DNA of 64,000 bases from CAG-177 sp003514385 (GTDB taxonomy: Bacteria > Bacillota > Clostridia > Oscillospirales > Acutalibacteraceae), in assembly GCA_051920445.1 (NCBI GenBank), contig JBPPLN010000001.1, positions 1,240,001 to 1,304,000 of the forward strand, read 5' to 3'. The position numbers were made by a program, and so were the translations under genes. A model generated the notes under the pieces. It did not search any database. It was not told the DNA's origin and saw only the letters and a list, made by a program, of their open reading frames with translations. Positions 1 to 8,423 of this stretch are shown piece by piece. Within the stretch, counting starts at the first letter, position 1. Each line of letters starts with the position of its first letter.

Positions 1-1
1 A

Positions 2-1633
2 GGCGTATCGCTGCTTCTGCTGCTCGTGCCGAAAATTCTCGAGTGGGCGGCGATAGACGCACCCGCGTTCGACCGCGGAGGCGCGGGACTTGCGGCGGCA
101 AATATAGTGCTTCTGCTCGCGTCATTCTATCTCGCGTTCCCGAATATTTTATCCGGCGTAAAGGCGCTTGCAAACGGCCGCGTAACCGGCGGCGCAGTCG
201 GCGGGCTGACGTTTATACTCGCCCTCGTTCAGACGATACTCTCGTTCTTCAACAAATCACCCGAGGGCGCTTCGGGCATGTTCTACTGCGCGGCGGCGAT
301 ATTCGCCCTGCTTATGACCGCCGAAAAAAGCAGCCGCGGCACGGCGCGCGTGATGCAGAATTTCCTCTTCTGCACCGCAAAGCGCAAGTCGGGACTCTAC
401 GGCATAAGGGCTATCGAGAGCGAGAAAGACGCTTTTGAAGTCGGACGCGCACTCAAGATGGGCAACCCCGACATTTTATATTCCGGCAGGGTCGAGTTCC
501 CCGCCGACTTCATCAAAAATTCCGAAGCCAACGCCCCTGCTGACAGCTGCACAAAGCGCAGCCTGATAATTTCTTCGGCTGTCTCCGTGCTGCTCGCAGT
601 TATATCGGGCATAATAACAAAAGATATATTCCAGGCGTTCGGCGTACTCACCGGCGCATTCTGCCTGACTTCACCCTGCGCTATAGAACTCGCGCTGATG
701 ATCCCGCTCTATCTTGAGAACAGGAAGCTCAACGCAGAAGGCGGCATGATAGCGGGCTACGATGCGGCTCTCGAATGTTCAGAAGCGGTCGCCGCTTCTG
801 TTGACAGCGCCGATCTCTTTGACCGCGCGGCGTGTGAGATGCACGGAATGAAGGACTTCCACACCGTGCGCATAGACGACGTTCTGCTCTACGCAGTCGC
901 CATAGTGCTCAAATCCGGCGGTCCGCTTACAGATGTTTTCAACCGCATTATCGGCGGCTCGACCGAGCTTCTGCCGCCCGTGCGCGACATGATATACGAA
1001 GACAGACTCGGTCTTTCAGCCACAATATATAATCAGCGCGTGCTGCTCGGCAACCGCAACCTGCTCACGCACCACAATATCGAAGTTCCGCTCAAGTCCG
1101 AGGAAGACAAAGTCAAGCGCAACGGGCGCAAGATCCTCTACATAGCGATCGACTCTCAGGTCGCGGCGATGTTCGTTTTCAACTACGCCGAGGACGCCTC
1201 GCTCAAGGATTCGATAAACGAGATGGCGGACAACGGCTTCAGCCTTGTCGTTCGCACGGACGACCCGAACGTGACCGACGAGCTCATCGCCGCCCGCTTC
1301 GGCATAGCGCAGAAGGATGTCAAAATGACACTCTCCCACGGCGCACGCATATTCAGCGCATACCGCGACAGCGTTGTTGACTCAGCCCCCGCAAAGGTCA
1401 TGCACGACGGCTCCGCCCGCTCTTATTTCAAGAGCATAGCGGCGTGCGGCAGACTCGCAAACTTCGCTTCGCGCTGGGCAGTGTTCGCTCTTATAGTGCA
1501 GGCGGTCGTAGCGGCGGGTGCGATACTCTGCGTCGCACTCAAGGCGTTTGCGTTTGTGTCGCCCCTGACGGCAGTTGTGGTTCAGGCCGCGATAGTGGCT
1601 TTCAGCGTAATACTGGAAAAATTCAAGAAATAA
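2..1633 (+). CDS. P1B-type ATPase-like membrane protein, apparent pseudoenzyme (5' end outside window)
   Basis: The frame is open from the first bases, so the N-terminus lies outside the window. The fold is that of a heavy-metal P-type ATPase. There are hydrophobic segments, then Ser-Pro-Cys at nt 671-679 where P1B pumps have Cys-Pro-Cys, then a nucleotide-binding-domain-like stretch (LLGNRNLL) and two C-terminal membrane helices. The catalytic core is degenerate. About 42 residues after SPC, where CopA-like pumps have DKTGT, the sequence reads DSADL (nt 803-817): the Asp is kept and the rest is lost. The TGD loop reads RTDDP and no GDGxND hinge is visible. I infer a non-pumping paralogue or structural/regulatory partner. 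Family placement comes from motif alignment by eye. Confidence 0.7.
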   Translation, partial: GVSLLLLLVPKILEWAAIDAPAFDRGGAGLAAANIVLLLASFYLAFPNILSGVKALANGRVTGGAVGGLTFILALVQTILSFFNKSPEGASGMFYCAAAIFALLMTAEKSSRGTARVMQNFLFCTAKRKSGLYGIRAIESEKDAFEVGRALKMGNPDILYSGRVEFPADFIKNSEANAPADSCTKRSLIISSAVSVLLAVISGIITKDIFQAFGVLTGAFCLTSPCAIELALMIPLYLENRKLNAEGGMIAGYDAALECSEAVAASVDSADLFDRAACEMHGMKDFHTVRIDDVLLYAVAIVLKSGGPLTDVFNRIIGGSTELLPPVRDMIYEDRLGLSATIYNQRVLLGNRNLLTHHNIEVPLKSEEDKVKRNGRKILYIAIDSQVAAMFVFNYAEDASLKDSINEMADNGFSLVVRTDDPNVTDELIAARFGIAQKDVKMTLSHGARIFSAYRDSVVDSAPAKVMHDGSARSYFKSIAACGRLANFASRWAVFALIVQAVVAAGAILCVALKAFAFVSPLTAVVVQAAIVAFSVILEKFKK

Positions 1634-1636
1634 AAC

Positions 1637-1792
1637 TACCCTGTAACATCTAAAAGTTTACATCCGGTTGCAAGTATGATTGTGTTGAACAAGGATGAAA
1701 ACGCAGGCAGGCTGCCGCCTGTCAAATTTGAAGACGCAGTTAAACGCAATCAGGCGACGCAATGCTTGTAAAGTTTTAGGTGTTACAGGGTA
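1637..1792. repeat. MITE-like inverted-repeat element, copy 1 (156 bp)
   Basis: The ends are near-perfect inverted repeats: TACCCTGTAACATCTAAAAG on the left and the complement of TTTTAGGTGTTACAGGGTA on the right. The inner parts (TTTACA / TGTAAA) extend the pairing. The interior shares the blocks TTGAACAAG and GCAGTTAAACGCAAT with copy 2 at 6249. It has no coding capacity. It lies just after the stop of the ATPase-like gene and before the epimerase gene. Confidence 0.8.
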
Positions 1793-1844
1793 GCAGGGGG
1801 CTGCGCCGCAAGGTGTCAGCCCCTTTCTGAAAGGATAAGCGGAT

Positions 1845-2930
1845 ATGCAGGAAAAATCAGTCAAGACAAAAATTGATTTAAAAGGCAAGACCGTGCTCGT
1901 GACGGGCGCGGCGGGATTCATCGGCTCCTTTCTCTCGGAGCGTCTGCTCTCGGACTTTGAAGATATCCGCGTCATCGGCTTCGACAGCGTCAACGACTAC
2001 TATGATATCCGCCTGAAAGAATCGCGGCTCGAAAAGCTTCAAAAGCACGAAAATTTCACTTTTATTAAAGCTAACCTCGCGGACAAAGACAAAGTGAACG
2101 AAGTGTTCTGCAAATACTCGCCGCAGATAGTTGTCAACCTCGCGGCGCAGGCGGGAGTGCGCTATTCGATAACGAATCCCGACGCCTATATCGAATCGAA
2201 TATAATCGGCTTTTATAATATCCTCGAAGCCTGCCGCCACTCATACGACGACGGCGCGACACCTGTCGAGCACCTTGTATATGCTTCGAGCTCGTCGGTC
2301 TACGGCAGCAACAAAAAAGTGCCCTACAGCACCGACGACAAGGTCGACAACCCTGTCAGTCTCTACGCCGCAACGAAAAAGTCCGACGAGCTGATGGCTC
2401 ATGCCTATTCGAAGCTCTATAACATCCCCTCGACGGGGCTCCGCTTCTTCACGGTCTACGGGCCCGCAGGTCGCCCGGACATGGCATATTTCGGTTTCAC
2501 CGACAAGCTTCTTCGCGGCGAGACAATCCGCATTTTCAACTACGGCAACTGCAAGCGCGACTTCACATATATCAATGATATAGTTGAGGGCATTGTGCGC
2601 GTCATGCAGGGCGCGCCGGAGCGCAAAAACGGCGAAGACGGTCTGCCCGTTCCGCCGTATGCGGTCTACAATATAGGCAACCAGAGCCCTGAAAATTTGC
2701 TCGACTTTGTTGACATTCTTCAGCAGGAGCTTATCGCCGCGGGCGTTCTGTCGAACGATTACGACTTTGAAGCGCACAAACAGCTCGTCCCTATGCAGCC
2801 CGGCGATGTCCCCGTGACCTATGCAGACACGACCCCGCTCGAGCGTGACTACGGCTACAAGCCCTCGACCGATCTCAGAACCGGGCTTCGCAACTTCGCC
2901 CGCTGGTATAAAGATTTTTACAAGATTTAA
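1845..2930 (+). CDS. NAD-dependent epimerase/dehydratase, UDP-glucuronate 4-epimerase-like
   Basis: This is a 361-residue extended short-chain dehydrogenase. The Rossmann motif GAAGFIG is near residues 21-27, the SSSSVYGS block at 148-155 and the catalytic Tyr174-x3-Lys178 (YAATK). The C-terminal half contains RDFTYINDIVEGI, typical of the CapI/LpsL/GAE group that interconverts UDP-glucuronate and UDP-galacturonate for capsule or exopolysaccharide synthesis. The start is supported by GAAAGGATAAG about 9 nt upstream. It follows a MITE-like repeat and stands alone as a transcription unit. Epimerase assignment is firm at family level. The exact substrate is inferred. Confidence 0.85.
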   Translation: MQEKSVKTKIDLKGKTVLVTGAAGFIGSFLSERLLSDFEDIRVIGFDSVNDYYDIRLKESRLEKLQKHENFTFIKANLADKDKVNEVFCKYSPQIVVNLAAQAGVRYSITNPDAYIESNIIGFYNILEACRHSYDDGATPVEHLVYASSSSVYGSNKKVPYSTDDKVDNPVSLYAATKKSDELMAHAYSKLYNIPSTGLRFFTVYGPAGRPDMAYFGFTDKLLRGETIRIFNYGNCKRDFTYINDIVEGIVRVMQGAPERKNGEDGLPVPPYAVYNIGNQSPENLLDFVDILQQELIAAGVLSNDYDFEAHKQLVPMQPGDVPVTYADTTPLERDYGYKPSTDLRTGLRNFARWYKDFYKI

Positions 2931-3103
2931 TGGCATATATATAATGTATGTCCGCGGAGCTGAGATACTGTGGCTGAGCGGACGCACGGACGAGTGATAA
3001 ATTGGGAGTTGTATTATTCATTGCATATGTCGTCAATGGCAAGTACGCAATATTGCAAAATTCAAATTATTCACTCTACCTCTATTTCAAAACAAGCGAC
3101 ATA

Positions 3104-3143
3104 AAAAATCCTACCCGCAGAAAAACCGTGGGTAGGATTTTTT
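3104..3143. terminator. Bidirectional intrinsic terminator
   Basis: The stem AATCCTACCC / GGGTAGGATT has a short A-rich loop, with A6 on one side and T6 on the other. It lies between the convergent epimerase gene and the alpha/beta hydrolase gene and can end both transcripts. Confidence 0.85.
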
Positions 3144-3183
3144 CACTCCCCGTCAAGTCAACGGGGTTCATTTTCGCTTTTCA

Positions 3184-4125
3184 TCAAAGATACTTCTTGA
3201 TAAACTTATCAACTGTCGACCAATATTTTTCGGGATCGACGGTCGAGGCCTCTGCGTGCGGTGCTCCGGGGATAACCAGCTTCTCTTTGTCGCACGCGGC
3301 GGCGCGGTAGACGCGCTCCTGCATCCAGAACGGGACGAAGTCGTCCTTGTCGCCGTGGATAAACAGAGTCGGCGTGACGGAGCGCGAGACCTGCTCGATG
3401 CACGAAGCCTTCTTCATATCATAGCCCGCGCGCAGCATCGTTGCGCTTCTTGCGGCGGAGAGGAACGGGAAAGTCGGCAGGCCGTAAGCGTCCTTCATGT
3501 TGGCTCTGCACTCGTCCCAGACTGATGTATATCCGCAGTCCTCAATAGCGCAGACGACATTCGATTCGAGCGGCTCGCCGGTGGTCATCATGACTGTAGC
3601 CGCGCCCATCGAGAGACCGAAGAGCACTATCTTCGCGTTCGCATTCTCGTTGATTATGTAGTCGATCCACGCCTTGATATCGATTCTGTCGTTCCATCCC
3701 ATGGTGGCATAGTTCGACTCGCTCGCGCCGTGGCCGCAGAGATACGGGAACAGGCAGTTATAGCCCATCTCGTGGAACTTCTTGCCGAACGAACCCATTC
3801 TTCTGGGCGATCCGGTGTAGCCGTGAATGACTATCACCCAAACATCGCTCGGCTCGTCTGCAAGGATTATCTCGCCGTGGACATATCCGCCGCGGGGAGT
3901 GACTATCTTCACCTTTGCGGGACTCGCGGAGTCGAACCACTCCATACCCTCTTTTGTGATGCCGTCATACCCGTTCTTTTTCTCGTCCATTTTTTTTGCG
4001 ATGGACTTTTTGCTCATGGTCTTGTTGAAAATCGCGTTGCCGACAGCAAGATATGCCGCGCCGACTGCTGCACCTGCGGAAGCGGCTGCTATGACAAGCT
4101 TTTCAGATGAACTTTTCTTTCCCAC
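3184..4125 (-). CDS. Alpha/beta hydrolase with N-terminal membrane anchor
   Basis: The product has 313 residues. A hydrophobic, Ala-rich segment (about residues 10-30) after a Lys-rich N-terminus suggests a signal anchor. The hydrolase domain has VIHGYTG (oxyanion loop), the nucleophile elbow GLSMGA (Ser172), an acid in HGDKDDFVPF and a His in GAPHAEA. This is the complete Ser-Asp-His triad of the BAAT/FrsA-like serine hydrolases. The substrate is unknown: a peptidase, esterase or acyltransferase is possible. It is monocistronic, ending at the bidirectional terminator. Confidence 0.85.
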   Translation of the reverse strand: MGKKSSSEKLVIAAASAGAAVGAAYLAVGNAIFNKTMSKKSIAKKMDEKKNGYDGITKEGMEWFDSASPAKVKIVTPRGGYVHGEIILADEPSDVWVIVIHGYTGSPRRMGSFGKKFHEMGYNCLFPYLCGHGASESNYATMGWNDRIDIKAWIDYIINENANAKIVLFGLSMGAATVMMTTGEPLESNVVCAIEDCGYTSVWDECRANMKDAYGLPTFPFLSAARSATMLRAGYDMKKASCIEQVSRSVTPTLFIHGDKDDFVPFWMQERVYRAAACDKEKLVIPGAPHAEASTVDPEKYWSTVDKFIKKYL

Positions 4126-4201
4126 TGAAATTCATTCCTTTCATTTTTATATGAGCCTTATACAGGAGTATTTTATCATAAAAAGTTCTCAGTTGCAATA
4201 A

Positions 4202-4233
4202 CAAAAAGCCCCTGCAAAATAATACAGGGACTT
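4202..4233 (-). terminator. Intrinsic terminator of the Asn/Gln-rich small gene
   Basis: Read on the minus strand, AAGTCCCTG pairs with CAGGGGCTT across an A/T loop and is followed by TTTTT. It lies about 30 bp past the stop of the 41-residue gene. A second small hairpin, CCCGCC-GCAC-GGCGGG, lies at 4243-4258. Confidence 0.7.
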
Positions 4234-4265
4234 CGGATATGTACCCGCCGCACGGCGGGTGAGGC

Positions 4266-4391
4266 TTATTCCTCGTTGAGCTTATTGCGCTTGTTCTGGG
4301 CCTTGTTCTCCTGCTGATTCTGCTGCTTGTTGTTCTGCTGCTGATTCTGCTGGTTCTGACCCTGCTTGTTCTGCTGATTGCGGTTTTCCAT
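4266..4391 (-). CDS. 41-residue Asn/Gln/Lys-rich microprotein
   Basis: The frame begins MENRNQQNKQGQNQ and ends NKRNKLNEE. About two thirds of its 41 residues are Asn or Gln, mixed with Lys, and it has no hydrophobic stretch. A weak GGAG lies about 10 nt upstream and an intrinsic terminator follows closely, which supports a real gene rather than a chance repeat. It lies divergently from gatC. Composition resembles small spore-core or stress-related low-complexity proteins of Clostridia, but no family motif is visible and the function is unknown. Confidence 0.6.
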   Translation of the reverse strand: MENRNQQNKQGQNQQNQQQNNKQQNQQENKAQNKRNKLNEE

Positions 4392-4551
4392 TGAGAGCAC
4401 ACTCCATAGATCCCTTCGCGGGAAAATTAGGATTTTTTCAAATCCGTTTTATATTCTTTCCCCCGGTTCGCGTTTTTATGAGCCTGAAACTAATGAAAAT
4501 TTTGCCTTTTTCTGATATAATTTATAATAGAAAGCTTACGGAGGTCAGTAG

Positions 4552-4839
4552 ATGGAAATATCCGACGAACTCATATCGCATCTCGAATCGCTCGCGCACA
4601 TAGAGCTTGACACCGACGAGCGCGAGGATTGCCGCAGAGATTTTGAAAAGATAATATCATATATGGACACGCTGTCGGCGCTCGATACCGACGGCGTTGA
4701 GCCGCTGACCAATTTATCCGACACGGTGAATGTCCTGCGTGAGGATGAGACGGGCGAGACGCTCGGCGTCAAAGAGGCTCTGTCGAATGCCGCAGAAACG
4801 GCGGGCGGCTGCTTCTGCGTCCCGAAAACAGTGGAATGA
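4552..4839 (+). CDS. gatC: Asp-tRNA(Asn)/Glu-tRNA(Gln) amidotransferase subunit C
   Basis: This 95-residue protein has the GatC pattern: an N-terminal helix with LESLAHIELDTDER, then DFEKIISYMDTLSALDTDGVEPL, then a C-terminal LRED segment. GatC wraps around and stabilises the GatA-GatB complex that amidates mischarged Asp-tRNA(Asn) and Glu-tRNA(Gln). The start has GGAGG about 8 nt upstream. A TATAAT-like -10 (4516-4521 or 4523-4528) lies upstream without a convincing -35. It is the first gene of gatC-gatA-gatB. The archaeal-type AspRS at 11.9-13.2 kb would supply the mischarged tRNA. Confidence 0.93.
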   Translation: MEISDELISHLESLAHIELDTDEREDCRRDFEKIISYMDTLSALDTDGVEPLTNLSDTVNVLREDETGETLGVKEALSNAAETAGGCFCVPKTVE

Positions 4840-4847
4840 GGTGCGCT

Positions 4848-6257
4848 ATGAGAGATATGATTAAAGATTCCGCCCTCGTTCTGGCAGAAAAAATTCGGCG
4901 CGGCGAGATAAAAATCGTCGAAGTCTTAGACGCCGTATATGAATCTGAGAAGCAGAATAAAGAACTCAACTGCTTCATCACGCTCTGCCGCGAGCGCGCG
5001 TATAGCAAAGGCTCGGAGATACAAAAGCGCATCAACGCGGGCGAATATATATCGCCGCTCGCGGGCGTGCCGATAGGCATAAAGGACAACATCGCGGTAA
5101 AAGATGTCAAAATGACCTGCGGGTCACGGATGCTCGAAAATTATGTGCCGCCCGTGAGCGCGGCGGCGGTAGAAAAGCTCGAAGAAGCGGGGCTTATTAT
5201 CGTCGGCAAGCTCAACATGGACGAATTCGCCATGGGTTCGACGGGCGAGACTTCGTATTACGGCGCGGTGCTCAATCCCGTTGACAAAACGCGCGTGCCC
5301 GGCGGCTCGTCTTCGGGCGCGGCGGCGGCAGTCGCGGCGGGGATAGTCCCGCTCGCGCTCGGCTCGGACACGGGCGGCTCGGTCAGACAGCCCGCGGCGT
5401 TCTGCGGGGTATTCGGCTTCAAGCCGACCTACGGCACCGTCTCCCGAAACGGGCTTGTCGCCTATGCCTCGTCGTTTGACCAGATAGGCGCGATAGCGAG
5501 AAATGCCTCCGACTGCGCGGCTCTCGCGGCGATAATATCCGGGCGCGACTGCGGTGATTCTACAACAGAGGATACTGCTCCCGTCCGTTCGGATTTTGTC
5601 GAGTCCTATTCGCTCTGCGGCAAAATTATAGGCGTGCCGAATGAATTTATTGATAATTGCGGCGAAGATATCCGCAGTGCGGTGAATAATGCGCTCAAAA
5701 AAGCTGAATCGCTCGGCGCGAGGGTTGAATATTTCTCGCTTCCGCCGCTCAAATTTGCCGTGCCCGCCTATTATATAATCGCCTGCGCGCAGGCAAGCTC
5801 GAATCTTGCGCGGTATGACGGGGTTCGCTTCGGGCGGCGCGCGCAAAATACAGACGACCTGACAAAAATGTATGTCAAAAGCCGCTCCGAGGGCTTCGGG
5901 CGCGAGGTCAGGCGCAGGATAATGCTTGGGAATTTCGTGCTCAGTGCGGGATACTACGACGCATATTACAACAAGGCGCTGAGAGCGCGCAGGGTTATAC
6001 GCGACACGCTTTCGGACGCTTTCAAAAAATATGATTTCATCGCGGGCGCCGTTTATCCGTCAACTGCGCCGAAGCTCGGCGAGAGCCTTGACGACCCGCT
6101 GAAAACTTATATCGGCGACGCATACACCGTTCCGGCTAACCTCGCTGGACTCCCGGCGATAAGCGTGCCGTGCGGAAAAACAGCCGCCCTTCAGCTCATG
6201 GCGGCGCCGTTCGCGGACGAGAATCTTTTGGGCGCGGCGAGGTGTCTGACCCTGTAA
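4848..6257 (+). CDS. gatA: Asp-tRNA(Asn)/Glu-tRNA(Gln) amidotransferase subunit A (amidase)
   Basis: The product has 469 residues with the amidase-signature core. From the start at 4848 (GAGGTG 5 nt upstream) the catalytic Lys79 (GIKDN), cis-Ser154 (PGGSSSG) and Ser178 (GSDTGGS) fall at the positions usual for GatA. The enzyme releases ammonia from glutamine and feeds it to GatB. An ATG overlapping the gatC stop (4836) is in frame but has no better ribosome site. The C-terminus ends abruptly in ARCLTL: the last codons and TAA (CTGTAA) lie inside the left terminal repeat of a MITE-like element at 6249. The tail is a few residues shorter than usual and was probably re-cut by that insertion. Confidence 0.93.
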   Translation: MRDMIKDSALVLAEKIRRGEIKIVEVLDAVYESEKQNKELNCFITLCRERAYSKGSEIQKRINAGEYISPLAGVPIGIKDNIAVKDVKMTCGSRMLENYVPPVSAAAVEKLEEAGLIIVGKLNMDEFAMGSTGETSYYGAVLNPVDKTRVPGGSSSGAAAAVAAGIVPLALGSDTGGSVRQPAAFCGVFGFKPTYGTVSRNGLVAYASSFDQIGAIARNASDCAALAAIISGRDCGDSTTEDTAPVRSDFVESYSLCGKIIGVPNEFIDNCGEDIRSAVNNALKKAESLGARVEYFSLPPLKFAVPAYYIIACAQASSNLARYDGVRFGRRAQNTDDLTKMYVKSRSEGFGREVRRRIMLGNFVLSAGYYDAYYNKALRARRVIRDTLSDAFKKYDFIAGAVYPSTAPKLGESLDDPLKTYIGDAYTVPANLAGLPAISVPCGKTAALQLMAAPFADENLLGAARCLTL

Positions 6258-6347
6258 CATTTAAAAATTTACAGAGTATGATTGCGTTGAACAAGTTTGA
6301 AGACACAGTTAAACGCAATGCTTGTGAAGTTTTAGGTGTTACAGGGT
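6249..6347. repeat. MITE-like inverted-repeat element, copy 2 (about 99 bp) between gatA and gatB
   Basis: The ends ACCCTGTAACATTTAAAAAT and TTTTAGGTGTTACAGGGT are inverted repeats matching copy 1. The interior shares TTGAACAAG and ACAGTTAAACGCAATGCTTG with it but is about 57 bp shorter. The left end provides the gatA stop codon and the right end abuts the gatB ribosome site. Confidence 0.8.
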
Positions 6348-6365
6348 ACTATGGGAGGCTTTAAA

Positions 6366-7781
6366 ATGAGATACGAAACTGTTATCGGGCTCGAGGTCCA
6401 CATAGAGCTGCTGACTGAGACAAAGATATTCTGCTCCTGCCCGACTGAGTTCGGCGGCGAGCCGAATACGCATGTCTGCCCCGTGTGTCTCGGACTGCCC
6501 GGCACTCTGCCGACGCTGAACAAAAAAGCTGTTGAGCTTTCCGTCCGCGCGGGACTCGCGGCGGGCTGCGAGATAACACCGATAAGCCGCTTTGACCGCA
6601 AAAATTATTTTTACCCCGACCTGCCGAAGGCTTATCAGATATCCCAGTTATATCTGCCGCTGTGCCGAAACGGCTCGGTCACGCTCGACAGCGGCAAAAT
6701 TATACGCATAAAAGAGATGCACATGGAGGAGGACGCGGGGAAGCTCATGCACTCCCCCGACGACAACCGCACGCTCATCGACTGCAACCGATGCGGAGTG
6801 CCGCTGCTTGAGATAGTCAGCGAGCCGGATATGCGAAGCGCCGAGGAGGCGGTCGAATATCTCGAAAAGCTGCGCGAGCTGATGTGCTTTTCCGGCGTTT
6901 CGGACTGCCGGATGCAGGAGGGCTCGCTGAGAGCGGATATAAATCTCTCCGTCCGCCCGGAGAGTGAAATAGAACTCGGAACGCGCACGGAGATGAAAAA
7001 TCTGAACTCATTCAGAGCCGCCGAGCGCGCGATAAAAAGCGAGAGCGCGCGGCAAATATCGCTGATTGAAAACGGTGAAAATATTATTCAGGAGACCCGG
7101 CGCTGGGACGACGGCGCGGGTATGAGCTATGCTATGCGCTCGAAAGAGGACACGAGCGACTACAAATATTTTCCCGAGCCGGACATTCCGCCGGTAGTCG
7201 TTTCAACCCCCGACATTGAGAAAATCAAAAATCAGATGCCCGAACTGCCGCAGGCGAAGCGCCGTCGCTGGAGCGAAGAATATAATCTCGGCAGAGCGGA
7301 CATTGACACACTGATGTCCTCGCCGTTCACGGCGGAGCTCTTCGACCGCACGGTTATGCTCTGCAAGAGCGCAAAGGACGCCGCATCGTGGATAAATGTT
7401 GAGCTCCCAGCCGTACTTCGCGGCGCGGGAATGAGCATTGAAGATGCAAAATTCAGCCCCGACTCGTTGGGCAGGCTCATAAATATGCTCTCATCAGGGG
7501 AGATAAACCGCGGCACGGCGAAAAAAGTCTTTGCAAAAATAGTGACCGAAAACGCCGACCCGGCGGAATATGTCCGAAAAAACGGACTTTCTCTGATGAC
7601 CGACGCGGCGGCGATAGAGGACGCGGTAAAACGCGTTATCGACGAAAACGAAAAGAGCGTCTCGCAGTACAGAGACGGCAAGACGCAGGCGTTTCAGTAT
7701 CTTATCGGGCAGTGTATGCGCGCGCTCGGTGGCAAAGCCCCGGCGGCAGCAGTCACGGAAGCGCTCAAAAGGCTGATATAA
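6366..7781 (+). CDS. gatB: Asp-tRNA(Asn)/Glu-tRNA(Gln) amidotransferase subunit B
   Basis: This 471-residue protein starts MRYETVIGLEVHIELLT, with GGGAGG about 7 nt upstream of ATG 6366. An in-frame ATG at 6336 lies inside the repeat and is unlikely. GatB features are visible: the Zn-binding Cys pattern CSC...CPVCLG near residues 22-45, FDRKNYFYPDLPKAYQISQ, the HMEEDAGK kinase-like motif and a helical YqeY-like tRNA-binding tail. It phosphorylates the mischarged aminoacyl-tRNA and amidates it with ammonia from GatA. It closes the gatCAB operon and is followed by a terminator. Confidence 0.95.
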   Translation: MRYETVIGLEVHIELLTETKIFCSCPTEFGGEPNTHVCPVCLGLPGTLPTLNKKAVELSVRAGLAAGCEITPISRFDRKNYFYPDLPKAYQISQLYLPLCRNGSVTLDSGKIIRIKEMHMEEDAGKLMHSPDDNRTLIDCNRCGVPLLEIVSEPDMRSAEEAVEYLEKLRELMCFSGVSDCRMQEGSLRADINLSVRPESEIELGTRTEMKNLNSFRAAERAIKSESARQISLIENGENIIQETRRWDDGAGMSYAMRSKEDTSDYKYFPEPDIPPVVVSTPDIEKIKNQMPELPQAKRRRWSEEYNLGRADIDTLMSSPFTAELFDRTVMLCKSAKDAASWINVELPAVLRGAGMSIEDAKFSPDSLGRLINMLSSGEINRGTAKKVFAKIVTENADPAEYVRKNGLSLMTDAAAIEDAVKRVIDENEKSVSQYRDGKTQAFQYLIGQCMRALGGKAPAAAVTEALKRLI

Positions 7782-7789
7782 ATAACAAA

Positions 7790-7820
7790 GGACTGCCGTT
7801 ACCCGGCAGTCCCGTTTTGT
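7790..7820 (+). terminator. Intrinsic terminator after gatB
   Basis: GGACTGCC-GTTACCC-GGCAGTCC is followed by a T-rich run (CGTTTTGTTTTTC). It lies immediately past the gatB stop and just before the convergent lipoprotein gene. Confidence 0.85.
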
Positions 7821-7827
7821 TTTTCTT

Positions 7828-8229
7828 TTACGCTTCGACTTCGGTGAGGTTCAGAGTGCCCCAGCTGTCGTTATTGAGCGTGAGCACCTTGTTGTCCTTG
7901 TTATAGGACGCGGTGAATGTTATCTCCGTGCCCGCCTTGAAGCCTGCGATAGCTATCTCGGGGACTATGGTCACGGTCGCGGGGTCAGCCTCGGTGTCGA
8001 CCTTGTATGTACCGGAGACCGAAGTGCCGACGGAAATTCCCAGGATATTGAGGTTGCTCGACTCATACTGGAAAGTGCCGTCCTCTTTGAACTCGATAGT
8101 AGCGTTGTTCTGCGAGTCGCTCCACTTGCCGACTATAAGCTTGTCGATTTTCGCTCCGCAGCCCACAAAGGCGCAGACGATTATCGCCACAGCCATAACG
8201 AGAGCCGTCAGCCTGAGAGTCTTTTTCAT
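7828..8229 (-). CDS. Small secreted lipoprotein, lipocalin-like beta fold
   Basis: The product has 133 residues. The N-terminus MKKTLRLTALVMAV is a signal sequence ending in the lipobox FVGC (Cys24), so the mature protein should be lipid-anchored outside the membrane. The mature part has alternating hydrophobic strands: IVGKWSDSQNNATIEF, GTFQYESS, GTYKVD, VTIVPE, LTLNNDSWGTL. This pattern (GKW, then strand repeats, then GTY) is that of the small DUF5640/lipocalin-like proteins of Clostridia. AAAGGA lies about 12 nt before the start. Ligand and role are unknown. It is a single gene, convergent with gatB. Confidence 0.75.
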   Translation of the reverse strand: MKKTLRLTALVMAVAIIVCAFVGCGAKIDKLIVGKWSDSQNNATIEFKEDGTFQYESSNLNILGISVGTSVSGTYKVDTEADPATVTIVPEIAIAGFKAGTEITFTASYNKDNKVLTLNNDSWGTLNLTEVEA

Positions 8230-8305
8230 TGGTGATTACCATCCTTTCTGTTTTGCCGCTTTTTTTCCATGCTCATTATATCACACTTCGCTCAATTTTG
8301 TCCAT

Positions 8306-8320
8306 AGGTGTTACAGGGTA
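8306..8320. repeat. Solo terminal repeat of the MITE-like family
   Basis: AGGTGTTACAGGGTA matches the right terminus of the elements at 1637 and 6249. No partner end or shared interior is visible nearby, so this looks like a decayed or half copy in the intergenic space before the esterase promoter. Confidence 0.6.
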
Positions 8321-8352
8321 CCATTGTGTCGAAAAAAGGTATAAACAGATTA

Positions 8353-8381
8353 TTTACAATTTTGTAAAAATAATGTATAAT
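8353..8381 (+). promoter_or_regulatory. Sigma-A promoter of the secreted esterase gene
   Basis: TTTACA (8353-8358), a 17-nt spacer and TATAAT (8376-8381) lie about 40 bp before the start codon, with AAAGGAG at 8408-8414 as ribosome site. Confidence 0.75.
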
Positions 8382-8423
8382 TTTCCTGTTGCACATATGT
8401 GCTTGCGAAAGGAGAATACAAAA

